NCBI GenBank assembly: GCA_934589225.1
Contig: CAKTNS010000001.1
Coordinates: 1 to 64,000, forward strand
Length of the DNA: 64,000 nt
Direction of reading: 5' to 3'
DNA from: an uncultured Oscillospiraceae bacterium
Lineage (GTDB): Bacteria; Bacillota; Clostridia; Oscillospirales; Oscillospiraceae
Below are positions 47,812 to 56,710 of the stretch, one piece after another; position 1 is the stretch's first letter; each line of letters starts with the position of its first letter. The notes below the pieces were generated by a model. The model searched no databases, was not told the DNA's origin, and was given only the letters and a program-made list of their open reading frames with translations. The position numbers were made by a program, and so were the translations under genes.

Positions 47812-49884
47812 TTATGGAAATTCATTTATTGGCCGCATGGATAAATCGGCCTGTACATATCGGGAAAGGATAGACTGTACCTCATCTTCTGATATTTCTC
47901 GGATAGCATGATTGTTTTTGGGGGAGGAATACCACTTGCCCGAATCCTGATCCTGTTCAACCGTTTCTATACGTTCGATACAGTAGGAGTTTAACCTATA
48001 AAAGCTGAAATATCTTGCCTCGTGGCTGATCCAATCGTAGTCCGTATATTGGATGACTCCGTTCTGGCAAAGCGTATAGTGGCCCATGCCCATGCCAATG
48101 GAAACATCTGTGACTGCACCGTCAAATAATGTGTAGATTTTTCTGATATTGTCCGGTTCATCTGATGCAAGAAGTTCATCAATGCCGTCGTTGTCCAAAT
48201 CGCAGAATGCAAAGTATTGCAATTCCGGAAAAATACTTCTGTCTTTCTCCATAGCATCACGATATGCAGATCGTTGTGCATCTTTGCTCAATGCCATCGT
48301 TTGCGCCCGTTCATATGTTCCAAGCGTTGTTCCAGCATCGTCCATTGGAAAATCCAAGATGGGGTGGAGCGTAATCGGAACAACATTGTATTGCGATTGG
48401 ATTTCTTCGGCTTTTTCCTTACTGATGGGAACCAAACGCCCTGGCCCTTCGCTGTAGGCCCACGAATCTGCGGCCGCATTATATTCCAGGATTGCCTTTT
48501 CCGAGATGAGAGAATCCTGATTTGGAGCATAGGGGACAAAGTCGTAATACACGATTTTTTGTGTATCATAACCCCCTGCCCATTTTCCGCAAAGCCGCAT
48601 ACCTTCACAAAGCTGTGCCTGGTTTAGTCCAGGAAGATACTCCGCAACGGAACCGTTTTCCTGCGTCAGAACAAAATCAAATGTCTCCGGGTCTCTGCCG
48701 AGAAGCAGTTCTTCCACACCGTTTCCGTCTATATCATAGAGTGCATAATAGAAGAACGGCTTCCATAGGCGCAGCGTGTCGGAGTGAAAATAATTCAGTA
48801 AAAAATCCTGATATCCGGCGTATTGGCCGTAGTCCTCCTTTTCGGGTTCCTGCTGTGTTTTTGCCTCTTCCGCATCGGCAATGTCCAGCAGCGGTTGTAT
48901 CGTTCCCAGGTCAAATGGTTTTGGGTGCATTTCCAGATTCAAACCATCCGCCACAAGTTCAATATCCTGTTTTGTGAAGAAAGCATTTTCGTCCAGAGGC
49001 CTTCCCAAGGCATCACTCAGGAGGACGGCGATATAGGCATCATCCAGGTCTGCAAAAATGATGGCGTCCAGATTGCTTCTTGCAAGAAGGACCTCAGAAC
49101 CATAGGATGTAGTATAGGTCCACTGTTCAAAGTCATCCATTGCAATTTTCAGATATCCGGGATTAAAATAATCCTTTCTGGTGTAAAAAAAAGTCGTCCA
49201 AATTGGATGCTGCCATGCACCGGATTCGTTCAGCGTTAATTCGCAGGAATAGTGGAAGTCTCCTTCCGGGTAGAATATGCCGCTGCCCATAGATTCCTGA
49301 ACCTTGGCGTTTTCACGGCAAATGCCGGGGATACCCATAGATTCAAAGTATATTTCCGCTTGCCACCTTTGCACTACCGCTTCTACTCCCAATAATTGAA
49401 GACCATAGGTTTTAGTGATTTCTTTCAGCTTGTTTGCCTGTTCTATTGTTTTGCACTGATAGGTGTAATAGAGATTATCTGGAATCAATGGGTCCTTTTC
49501 CATTCCAATCCAGTCTTCGTCCAATTCAGAAGCGGTCACATACTCCCACCATTCCTTTGCGGCCAATTGGTTCGGACTGCCGGGAGCCCCTTGGATTGAA
49601 AGAACGTCAAAGGCTGTAGGCGTTTTTGGGGTCCGTTTTCCGTCTTTATCATACCACCGATAACCGTTCGAGGCAGCGATTTTGAAATCTTCCAGATTCA
49701 AAACGTAAATCACTGTACAGCCAACCAATAACAGCATCATCACAATAGCCGCCGCTATTAGCCATGTCCTTTTCAGTGAGAGCTGCTTTGCTGTTTTGCT
49801 GTTTCCGTTGCGGCTTTCCAGCGCCGACAGAACATATTCCTCCCTGGCCTCCCCTATTGCTTCGAGCAATTTTTCCGATTTCAC
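47812..49884 (-). CDS. Large membrane protein, probable anti-sigma factor with EF-hand-like repeats
   Basis: 690 residues. A short cytoplasmic N-terminus (about 45 residues: KLLEAIGEAREEYVLSAL) precedes one membrane helix (LIAAAIVMMLLLVGCTVIYVL) and a long extracellular part. Two calcium-loop-like motifs, YDIDGNGVEELLLG and CDLDNDGIDELLAS, resemble dockerin/FG-GAP loops. The start overlaps the upstream ECF sigma gene by 4 bases, the usual sigma/anti-sigma arrangement, and the N-terminal segment is the expected sigma-binding part. The outer domain may be the sensor. Confidence 0.6.
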   Translation of the reverse strand: MKSEKLLEAIGEAREEYVLSALESRNGNSKTAKQLSLKRTWLIAAAIVMMLLLVGCTVIYVLNLEDFKIAASNGYRWYDKDGKRTPKTPTAFDVLSIQGAPGSPNQLAAKEWWEYVTASELDEDWIGMEKDPLIPDNLYYTYQCKTIEQANKLKEITKTYGLQLLGVEAVVQRWQAEIYFESMGIPGICRENAKVQESMGSGIFYPEGDFHYSCELTLNESGAWQHPIWTTFFYTRKDYFNPGYLKIAMDDFEQWTYTTSYGSEVLLARSNLDAIIFADLDDAYIAVLLSDALGRPLDENAFFTKQDIELVADGLNLEMHPKPFDLGTIQPLLDIADAEEAKTQQEPEKEDYGQYAGYQDFLLNYFHSDTLRLWKPFFYYALYDIDGNGVEELLLGRDPETFDFVLTQENGSVAEYLPGLNQAQLCEGMRLCGKWAGGYDTQKIVYYDFVPYAPNQDSLISEKAILEYNAAADSWAYSEGPGRLVPISKEKAEEIQSQYNVVPITLHPILDFPMDDAGTTLGTYERAQTMALSKDAQRSAYRDAMEKDRSIFPELQYFAFCDLDNDGIDELLASDEPDNIRKIYTLFDGAVTDVSIGMGMGHYTLCQNGVIQYTDYDWISHEARYFSFYRLNSYCIERIETVEQDQDSGKWYSSPKNNHAIREISEDEVQSILSRYVQADLSMRPINEFP

Positions 49885-50438
49885 ACAAAGCCCTCCTTTT
49901 CAAGCTGCTTGCGAAGCTTCCCCCGCATTCTGTGCAGCATGGATGTGACCTTACTCTGGGTAAAACCATAGCTTTCCGCAATGGCCGCAATGGGATCAAA
50001 GAACCAATATCTGCGCAAAAAGATGTCCCTTTCGGCTTTGGGCAAAGAATCCAGGAACCGGTTCAGGCACGCAGATAGTTCCCGGGCATCAGAGCTTGCT
50101 TCAAGATCCTGTGTTCCGTCAACGCAGCTGTCCAGTTCTTCCAGAGCAAGGGTGATTTGCCCGCCGCCGCGCTTTGCGGTGCTTTTCGCCTTCCAGCGGT
50201 TAATGGAGATACGGCGGGTGATTTTTCCAAGGAATGTTGCAAGGACCGAAGGACGATGGGGTGGAAGCCGGTTCCATGCGGCCATATATGTATCGCTGAC
50301 ACTTTCCTCGGCATCTTCGTTGTTTGCCAGGGCATGATAAGCAATGCTGTAGCAATAGGCACCATATTTGCGGTCTGTTTCGGCAATGGCCTGCTCCGAG
50401 CGGTCCCAGTAAAGCGCAACGATGCTTTGATCGTCCAT
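49881..50438 (-). CDS. ECF-type RNA polymerase sigma factor
   Basis: 185 residues from ATG 50438 (GGAGGTGTTTGT upstream). Region 2 (DRKYGAYCYSIAYHALANNEDAEESVSDTYMAAWNRL) and region 4 (LPKAERDIFLRRYWFFDPIAAIAESYGFTQSKVTSMLHRMRGKL) are both clear. It is coupled to the 690-aa membrane protein. It probably controls its own operon and perhaps neighbouring envelope genes. Confidence 0.9.
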   Translation of the reverse strand: MDDQSIVALYWDRSEQAIAETDRKYGAYCYSIAYHALANNEDAEESVSDTYMAAWNRLPPHRPSVLATFLGKITRRISINRWKAKSTAKRGGGQITLALEELDSCVDGTQDLEASSDARELSACLNRFLDSLPKAERDIFLRRYWFFDPIAAIAESYGFTQSKVTSMLHRMRGKLRKQLEKEGFV

Positions 50439-50545
50439 ACAAACACCTCCTTTGATTTTCGTTGAAAGGCCCTTCACTTATATACTCAGGAAAAACTCTC
50501 TGATATTGCATGATTATTTACCAAAATTTTTGCAAAAACGCAAGT

Positions 50546-52354
50546 TTATGACTTTACCATCCAGAAAGTTGGCGTTCGCCTTGTAGTTGTCATCCCCGTA
50601 GGCCACTGATTCAGCATTTGAACAGCACCTTTTTCACCATACCGTCCTTCTGTATCCCGGTACAGCATATTGCAGGCGGAGCCGTGGTTTATAGCACAGG
50701 CGTTTACTGCATTGTATTCCGTCATGATGTGGATCAGATCGGCGTAGGTCGCTCCAAGAGACTGGGGTGTTCTTCCGTCCGCACTGATGAAAATCACCGT
50801 TCCGTCTTCACGCTGGCCGATGGCCGTCCGGGGTGCGTAACCGGAGGGCGTATCGTATACGGTCATATTTGGTTTACCGTTGATCATCAGGACGGGACTG
50901 CCCTCATAGCCATCCCGGATTTCCAAATCGGCTGCCTCCTCCGCGGTGATGGAATTGCCAACGATCAAAATATTGTCCTTATTGAAGCCCATAAATCCAT
51001 CTTCATAAATGTGGTCATGAAGACTGTCCCATACAACATGCTCGTTGGCCAATACCAATCCACAAGGGACACTTCCTACGGCAAGACTGCTTGTTCCGTC
51101 ATCGTAGAATATGCCGGCGTTGATTGCCGTAATTGCGTTTTCCTGCTCTATTGCTTTATCGATGCCAATTCCCGGTGTGTCCAGGGAGAGCGCATCAGAA
51201 GACGTTGCCAGATAGACCTTTGAAGGATCGCGAACCAGCATCACATGGGCGGTAAAGGTTTGTCCGGTGTAAGTGTCAATTTGAATACCATCCGGGAAAT
51301 CTGCCCACGCATCATTCTGGTTTGCTTCCTCCGTGGGTGTGGTAGACACTGTGGTCGGCTGCGTTGGTGCTGTAGGCGTGGTGGTGCTGGGCGCATCCTG
51401 AACAGGCTTGGTTTCTTGTAAATCCGGGGCTGCTTGCTTTTTGGGGACAGTCAAAAATCCAAGTGCCGTTGCCAATATAGCAACAACCGAAACGAGAACG
51501 ACCCAGAAGCGGGGCTTCTTGTAATTCAGAATATTGCGTACCCGCTGGACAACTGCCGTTTCTCCAAAAGCCACGGGACAGGCCAGCACCAGCCGCTTTC
51601 CACCACTGCAATCCAAAAGTGCCGCGGAATAGGCTTTCTTTTCAGCCAGGCCAAAGTGAGAGATGACCATTTCGTCGCAGGCGAACTCAATATCCCGGCA
51701 TACAAGAAAGTAGGCGATCCATACAAAGGGGTCAAACCAATAAACAGATAAAAGGACATAGGCCAGCGGCTTCCACCAATGGTCTTTCCGGGACAGATGG
51801 CTCCGCTCGTGGGCAATCACATGGGCCTTGGCCGGTCCACGCAGGCCGGAGGGCAGGTAGATTCTGGGCCGAATAAAGCCGAGAATAAACGGGGTCGTCA
51901 CAGCATCGCAAATCCAGATACCGTCCCTTTCCGGAATGGCTTCCATTACAAGGTGCCGCATTCTGATGTAACTGAATAGAAAATAGCCCAGCATGCAGCA
52001 TAGACCAATGCACCATACGATCGGAAACGCCGAGACCTGTGGCTGGCTGCTTTCTGTGATGGATTTTTGATCTTCCGGAATCCGCGCTTGGGCAGCGCCG
52101 GAGGGAACAGGTTCCGGGTGAATCAAGTTCGTATTGACGGTTTCCTGAATGACAGAAGTAGTCTGGGGGACCATGCTGACGGGACTTTCAATGGAGAACG
52201 GAAAGACCAACCGCAGAGCAACAATGGCCCAGAGCATACAGACGATCCGCCTTGGCGCCTTTCTCAAAAGTATACGAAGAAGGATCACTGCAACAACCAG
52301 CCAATTTGCCAGAAGGCTGAGACTGACGAGTTTCGCGAATACGGTTCCTATCAT
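50546..52354 (-). CDS. BlaR1-type membrane protease fused to a degenerate NAGPA domain
   Basis: 602 residues. The N-terminal M56/BlaR1 part has membrane helices (about 8-30, 38-52, 111-130, 195-215), zinc motif HERSH at 182-186 with Glu in FACDE at 224-228, and a last helix at 287-303. A Thr/Pro linker (320-345) leads to an extracellular phosphodiester-glycosidase-like domain (350-602) in place of the usual penicillin-binding sensor. Key NAGPA residues are changed: GINGGAF is INAGIF and NMDGGSS is INHGSAC, so catalysis is unlikely. It is coupled to a BlaI gene (TAATG overlap). Probably a wall-polymer sensor that triggers BlaI destruction. Confidence 0.8.
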   Translation of the reverse strand: MIGTVFAKLVSLSLLANWLVVAVILLRILLRKAPRRIVCMLWAIVALRLVFPFSIESPVSMVPQTTSVIQETVNTNLIHPEPVPSGAAQARIPEDQKSITESSQPQVSAFPIVWCIGLCCMLGYFLFSYIRMRHLVMEAIPERDGIWICDAVTTPFILGFIRPRIYLPSGLRGPAKAHVIAHERSHLSRKDHWWKPLAYVLLSVYWFDPFVWIAYFLVCRDIEFACDEMVISHFGLAEKKAYSAALLDCSGGKRLVLACPVAFGETAVVQRVRNILNYKKPRFWVVLVSVVAILATALGFLTVPKKQAAPDLQETKPVQDAPSTTTPTAPTQPTTVSTTPTEEANQNDAWADFPDGIQIDTYTGQTFTAHVMLVRDPSKVYLATSSDALSLDTPGIGIDKAIEQENAITAINAGIFYDDGTSSLAVGSVPCGLVLANEHVVWDSLHDHIYEDGFMGFNKDNILIVGNSITAEEAADLEIRDGYEGSPVLMINGKPNMTVYDTPSGYAPRTAIGQREDGTVIFISADGRTPQSLGATYADLIHIMTEYNAVNACAINHGSACNMLYRDTEGRYGEKGAVQMLNQWPTGMTTTRRTPTFWMVKS

Positions 52355-52716
52355 TACCCCTCCCCTGCTTCATCGATCATCTTCCGGACCAGCGCCCGTT
52401 CTTCATCCGATAAGGGGCGGCTTCTGGAAAATGCCGCCAGAAACGCCGGAAAGGAGCCTTGGAAGGTGTTGTCTACGAACTGCTCACTTTGCATGGAATA
52501 GAACCGCTCTCTGGAAATAAGGGATGTGACCGTTCCGTTGCTGTTCTGAAACAGGCCCTTGTCGCAAAGCCTGCGAAGGACGGTATGCACCGTCGTCCGT
52601 TTCCATTGCAGCTCCTCCCCTGCCAGTTTCACAAGGGTGGAGGAAGATACCGGCTCGTTCTTCCAAATCATATCCGCAAAACGGGATTCAACCACTCCGA
52701 GCTGTATTTCACTCAT
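52354..52716 (-). CDS. BlaI-type repressor, module 1
   Basis: 120 residues from ATG 52716 (AAAGGAGGT upstream). The winged helix is typical (VESRFADMIWKNEPVSSSTLVKLAGEELQWKRTTVHTVLRRLCDKGLF), and a C-terminal dimerisation part follows (FVDNTFQGSFPAFLAAFSR). It should bind the two GACTAC-N5-GTAGTC palindromes just upstream and repress its own operon with the BlaR1-NAGPA gene until cleaved. Confidence 0.9.
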   Translation of the reverse strand: MSEIQLGVVESRFADMIWKNEPVSSSTLVKLAGEELQWKRTTVHTVLRRLCDKGLFQNSNGTVTSLISRERFYSMQSEQFVDNTFQGSFPAFLAAFSRSRPLSDEERALVRKMIDEAGEG

Positions 52717-52736
52717 ATTGTTCAAACCTCCTTTGC

Positions 52737-52780
52737 GACTACATGCAGTAGTCTCTGCTTAAAGACTACACTATGTAGTC
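52737..52780. promoter_or_regulatory. Two BlaI operators of module 1
   Basis: GACTACATGCAGTAGTC (52,737-52,753) and GACTACACTATGTAGTC (52,764-52,780) are perfect 6-5-6 palindromes, similar in form to bla/mec operators (TACA/TGTA core), 27 bases apart in the blaI promoter. Confidence 0.85.
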
Positions 52781-52813
52781 GCAAAAGTCAATAGCTTTTT
52801 TAAAAAACCTATA

Positions 52814-52856
52814 AAGCCGGGGAAGAAAACAAAAGCGTTTTCCTCCCCGGCTTTGA
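52814..52856. terminator. Strong bidirectional terminator
   Basis: AAAGCCGGGGAAGAAAAC pairs with GTTTTCCTCCCCGGCTTT (one bulge). On the minus strand TTTTTTAAAAAA follows, ending the BlaR1-LCP gene. Confidence 0.85.
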
Positions 52857-52875
52857 GCCTTGGGCTGTTTCATGA

Positions 52876-54666
52876 TTAGTCCCGTTGAACGCTTCCCCCA
52901 AGAATTGCGCTGCATTGATTCAAATCGGGAATCAGAACCTTGTGCGGACGGCCAAACAGGTCGATTTCCTGTTCTTTTGAGGAGGTCCGATCCGGGCATT
53001 GGGCAACGGTAATCCTATAGGAAGAGAATACATCCAGCCATTGCTCCCGGTAGTCTTCCAATTTTTGTTTTTCAAGATTTGTTTCCAAAAGTGGGAGTAC
53101 GGCATCCAGCAATTGAGAAAACTGCTCCTGGGAAAGCTTCTGACAGGCGTCTAAAACCGTGGCGATGACCCTGGCGTTTCGCTCGGAACGACAGTACAGG
53201 CTCTCTTCCGGAATGACAAGATATCGGTAGGCATAGGCTGCATTTCCGTTCAGGTGATATTTCCCATCGGCTTGCTGGCCCAGTGGGATCTGCTTCTCGG
53301 ACAGAAGGTTTATTTCGCTGTTTTCCAATGGCAAATCGATACCGCCAAGTGCGTCAACAATACCCATGAACACATCAGGGCCTGCTTCAGCGCTTCCGTC
53401 TATGGATATGTCGAAGCTTTCCGCGATGCCTTTAGTCAAAAATGGGCCGCCCTGCTTTTCTTCATTCCAGACCTGCCCCAATGCATGGGCAATATTCAAA
53501 GTCGTTTGCCCAACGACATGGGTGGTTTTGGGGTCAGCGTAGTCTCCGAATTCCAGGTATGTCCAGGCAGGAAGTACGTAAAAATTCCATTCTTTTGCTT
53601 TTTCGTCTATGGATGTCAGAACAATGGAGCCTGCGTTTCTTAGTTCAGTACCATCTTTTAACGCAGAAGTATATTGTCCGATGACAAGTAATCTGGGGGG
53701 TTGCCCGGTATCTGTCGGTACCGCCTGGACAGGGGCGGTCAAGAAGCCAACGCTGATGGCCGTAATAGCGAAAATGCTTAGCCCGGTGAACCATACTGTT
53801 GGCCTTTTATAGCGTACAATGCTGGTAATGCGGTGCTTTACGTTCTTCTCTCCAAAAGCCAGCAGCGAGGCTGTCAAATTTTTCGGGCCGCTATAGCGCA
53901 AAAGGACCCTGGAATAGGCCATTTTCTGCGAAACGGTCATATTTTGAATAACCGTTTCATCACACGCAACCTCAATATCACGGCAAAAAATGATATATGC
54001 GATCCATATCATAGGATGAAACCAATAAAGGGACAGCAGAAAGAACCCAAATGGTTTCCATAGATGGTCCCTTCGCCTCAGATGGGCCTGCTCGTGGGCA
54101 AGAATATAGGGCAATTCCACGGGCTTCAGGCCGGAAGGAAGATATATTTTGGGATGGAGCAGACCGAAAACGAGGGGCTCTTCTATATAATCGCAGGAAT
54201 AGATTTTTGGCTCGACAGCAATTGAAGCGGATAGCTTTCTCTTTACGGCAATACTCCCTCCGACGGCATAAGCAGACATTCCGGCAAATCCAATGAGCCA
54301 GAAAACCGAAAAAGCACCAAGCAAATCTAACGGCGCCTCGGTAGGGGCCTGCGGCTCCAGCCGCAGATTTTGCAGGACCGTCAAATCAGCTACAGCAGCC
54401 GATGCTCCTTTCTGGGGAGCGGATTGGACGGTTGTTTCCGGAGCCGGATAGAAAACCTCCTGCTCAATAGGAATAGATTTCGGCAGAATGCAGAGGGGAC
54501 TTTCGATACGGAATGGGATGATCAGGTGCGCCGCAAGAAGGAGCCACAAAAAGCAGGAAACGGTTCTGGATCCTCGTGAAAGGAACAGGCGCATGACCAG
54601 GATCACCGGCAGCAGCCATGTGGCGGAAATGCTGTTATTCAGTAACCATAAAAACAGTTCTTTCAT
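52876..54666 (-). CDS. BlaR1-type membrane protease fused to a degenerate LCP domain
   Basis: 596 residues. M56/BlaR1 part: helices near 13-30, 37-52, 118-140 and 205-225, HEQAH at 191-195, Glu in VACDE at 233-237, last helix about 291-309. The outer part (about 325-545) is LCP-like: LLVIGQ, NAGSIVLTSID, VVGQTTLNIAHALG, FMGIVDALGGIDLPL, then CRSERNARV. Compared with the intact LCP protein at 55399, the NADT aspartate is Gly, the LRDSYV arginine segment is LPAWTYL, and the double-Arg helix is only partly kept, so phosphotransfer is unlikely. It faces a divergent blaI gene (54982) and is probably an envelope-polymer sensor. Confidence 0.8.
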   Translation of the reverse strand: MKELFLWLLNNSISATWLLPVILVMRLFLSRGSRTVSCFLWLLLAAHLIIPFRIESPLCILPKSIPIEQEVFYPAPETTVQSAPQKGASAAVADLTVLQNLRLEPQAPTEAPLDLLGAFSVFWLIGFAGMSAYAVGGSIAVKRKLSASIAVEPKIYSCDYIEEPLVFGLLHPKIYLPSGLKPVELPYILAHEQAHLRRRDHLWKPFGFFLLSLYWFHPMIWIAYIIFCRDIEVACDETVIQNMTVSQKMAYSRVLLRYSGPKNLTASLLAFGEKNVKHRITSIVRYKRPTVWFTGLSIFAITAISVGFLTAPVQAVPTDTGQPPRLLVIGQYTSALKDGTELRNAGSIVLTSIDEKAKEWNFYVLPAWTYLEFGDYADPKTTHVVGQTTLNIAHALGQVWNEEKQGGPFLTKGIAESFDISIDGSAEAGPDVFMGIVDALGGIDLPLENSEINLLSEKQIPLGQQADGKYHLNGNAAYAYRYLVIPEESLYCRSERNARVIATVLDACQKLSQEQFSQLLDAVLPLLETNLEKQKLEDYREQWLDVFSSYRITVAQCPDRTSSKEQEIDLFGRPHKVLIPDLNQCSAILGGSVQRD

Positions 54667-54913
54667 AGTGGTCCTTTCTCAAAATCACCAATTGTTTTGT
54701 AGAACTGGTCCGGTGCCTCTTTTTCGAAAGTTCTTTTGGAGAACAAAATCGTTCAAAAGGCGGGCAATGAACCAATGTGGCATTTTTGTTGTATATAAGT
54801 GGGACATTTTCAGTTTATAACAGATAAAATGAACTGTCAAGCAATTTTTGAGAAATACTAAAAATATTAAAAATTAGAATTTAACTTATATTAACGTTTG
54901 CTTCTGAATTATC

Positions 54914-54965
54914 TTGACAAAAGTGTCTGCTGAATATAGAATATACTTGTCTATAAAAGATAGAC
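54914..54965 (+). promoter_or_regulatory. Promoter and BlaI operator of module 2
   Basis: TTGACA, a 17-base spacer, then TAGAAT (54,914-54,942). A perfect 6-5-6 palindrome GTCTATAAAAGATAGAC covers the likely start point (54,949-54,965). Half-site letters differ from module 1, so the two BlaI proteins may not cross-bind. The remaining 54,667-54,913 is AT-rich and should hold the divergent promoter of the BlaR1-LCP gene. Confidence 0.85.
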
Positions 54966-54981
54966 GAAAGGAGCGATAAAA

Positions 54982-55341
54982 ATGGAAGAGTATCGTCTTG
55001 GAGAAGTGGAGTCAAAATTTGCGGAGATCATCTGGGCCAATGAGCCCCTATCCTCCCGGCGTCTGGCGGAACTGGCACTTGAAAAACTGAACTGGAAGCG
55101 TACAACGACCTATACTGTTTTGAAGCGGCTGTGTGAACGGGGACTGTTTCAGAACCAGGGCGGCACGGTGTCCGCACTGGTCACTCGGGAAGAATTTATG
55201 GCCCATCGAAGTGAGCAGTTTCTGGACGAAGCCTTTCAAGGGTCCCTTCCTGCCTTTATGGCGGCATTCAGCAGCCGGAAAAGGCTATCCGAGGCGGAAA
55301 TCAAGGAACTGGAACAGATCATTGATGGGATGCGGGAATAA
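54982..55341 (+). CDS. BlaI-type repressor, module 2
   Basis: 119 residues, AAAGGAGCG before the ATG. The winged helix (EVESKFAEIIWANEPLSSRRLAELALEKLNWKRTTTYTVLKRLCERGLF) and dimerisation tail closely parallel module 1. It is divergent from BlaR1-LCP and 57 bases upstream of an LCP gene, so it probably represses both. The shared design of modules 1 and 2 implies an old duplication. Confidence 0.9.
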   Translation: MEEYRLGEVESKFAEIIWANEPLSSRRLAELALEKLNWKRTTTYTVLKRLCERGLFQNQGGTVSALVTREEFMAHRSEQFLDEAFQGSLPAFMAAFSSRKRLSEAEIKELEQIIDGMRE

Positions 55342-55398
55342 GATGCGGCATGAGAAGCGTTCGATGCGGAATTGTGATGTCTACGGGAGGATGACTTT

Positions 55399-56535
55399 AT
55401 GAGTAAAGGCGGCCGTTTCCTGGCACAGCGAGATTCAAAGAAACCGTCGTGGGTAAAGGTACTGACAGCGGTTCTGCTTGGGACCATCCTATTAGGCTTA
55501 TTGGGTGCCGGTTTTGTGTACTCAAAAATGAACAAAATCCAAAGGGCACAGGCCAGCTCCAATCAGCTGACCGACGATGTATTGGCGGACTTATTGGCAG
55601 AGGACCCTACCGCATCCTATATGGAAGAACCCGAGCCGGAAGAGACTGACGCAACCGTCCCGAAGGAAACATCACCGGGCTATGGGAAAATGGGGAAAGT
55701 GATCAACATCCTGCTGATCGGCCAGGACGCCCGTGAGGGCGAGGAGAGCAAAAACGCGGATACGGTGATTTTGGTGACGATCAACAAGGAAACAAAGAAA
55801 ATCACCATGACTTCCTTCCTGCGGGATTCCTATGTCTCTTTAAACGGCGTGAAGGACATTGAAGGAAAGCCACGTTACGGTGCTACAAAGCTGACATTGG
55901 TCTACGCGATCGGCCATCAGTATGGCGGCGATCTGGGGGCCATGTATCTGATGGACCGTGTTATTGAGAAAAATTTTGGTCCTGTGGTGGATCATAATAT
56001 CGAAGTGAGTATGGAGGCTTTTGATGCCTGCATCAATGCGCTGGGCGGCGTTACCGTTACCTTGGATGAGGATGAAGCAAAATACATGAACAACTACTTT
56101 AAGAACTACGATGATCGCGTCTATGAAGTAGGCGAAAACCTGGTAGACGGTTGGGCTGCGGAGGTCTATGTCAGGACCCGTCACGCAAACTACGGTGACA
56201 ACGACTTTAACCGGACGGACCGCCAACGGGCCGTGGTGGCGCAGGTGCTGGAGAAGGTCAAAAATAAAAGTCTTCTGGAAATCAATAAGCTGGTGGATTC
56301 CTTGCTTCCTATGGTTCTGACGGATATGACGAATGGAGACATGACCAACTATATTTTGGAAGTTTTGCCCCTGCTGCCGGAAATGACCCTGGAATCCGTC
56401 CAGTGCCCCAATGCGGATATGGACCGCTGGGGCGAGGTCCGGGATATTTTCAATAACGGGCAGCCACAGAGCATTTTGAATTTCGACTCCAATAAGGCAA
56501 AGGCGATCCTGATTCCAATTACCGAATGCGATTAA
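55399..56535 (+). CDS. LCP (LytR-CpsA-Psr) family glycopolymer transferase
   Basis: 378 residues: a short basic cytoplasmic start and one membrane helix (about 18-40), then an LCP domain with intact key motifs ILLIGQDAREGEESKNADTVILVTIN, SFLRDSYVSLNG and the arginine cluster RTRHANYGDNDFNRTDRQR. LCP enzymes attach wall teichoic acid or capsule polymers to peptidoglycan through phosphodiester bonds. It is in one operon with blaI module 2 (GGGAGGATG ribosome site), so its expression is under BlaI control, an arrangement I have not met before. Confidence 0.9.
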   Translation: MSKGGRFLAQRDSKKPSWVKVLTAVLLGTILLGLLGAGFVYSKMNKIQRAQASSNQLTDDVLADLLAEDPTASYMEEPEPEETDATVPKETSPGYGKMGKVINILLIGQDAREGEESKNADTVILVTINKETKKITMTSFLRDSYVSLNGVKDIEGKPRYGATKLTLVYAIGHQYGGDLGAMYLMDRVIEKNFGPVVDHNIEVSMEAFDACINALGGVTVTLDEDEAKYMNNYFKNYDDRVYEVGENLVDGWAAEVYVRTRHANYGDNDFNRTDRQRAVVAQVLEKVKNKSLLEINKLVDSLLPMVLTDMTNGDMTNYILEVLPLLPEMTLESVQCPNADMDRWGEVRDIFNNGQPQSILNFDSNKAKAILIPITECD

Positions 56536-56642
56536 AAAACAGAGGGCTACTCTGCAGGGCATGAAAAAGGAGTGGCGGGCATGGAATTGGGCACAGAAGC
56601 GAAAATGATACAAAAAAACACGAGATTTCCGATTTTTTTATC

Positions 56643-56671
56643 TTTACATTATGGGCCTTTTTCTGTAGAAT
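56643..56671 (+). promoter_or_regulatory. Promoter of pfkA
   Basis: TTTACA, 17 bases, TAGAAT, 39 bases before the pfkA ATG, with ATAGGAGG as ribosome site. Confidence 0.7.
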
Positions 56672-56710
56672 AGGAGTATGGCTATAAGACCATAAATAGG
56701 AGGTTCTATT

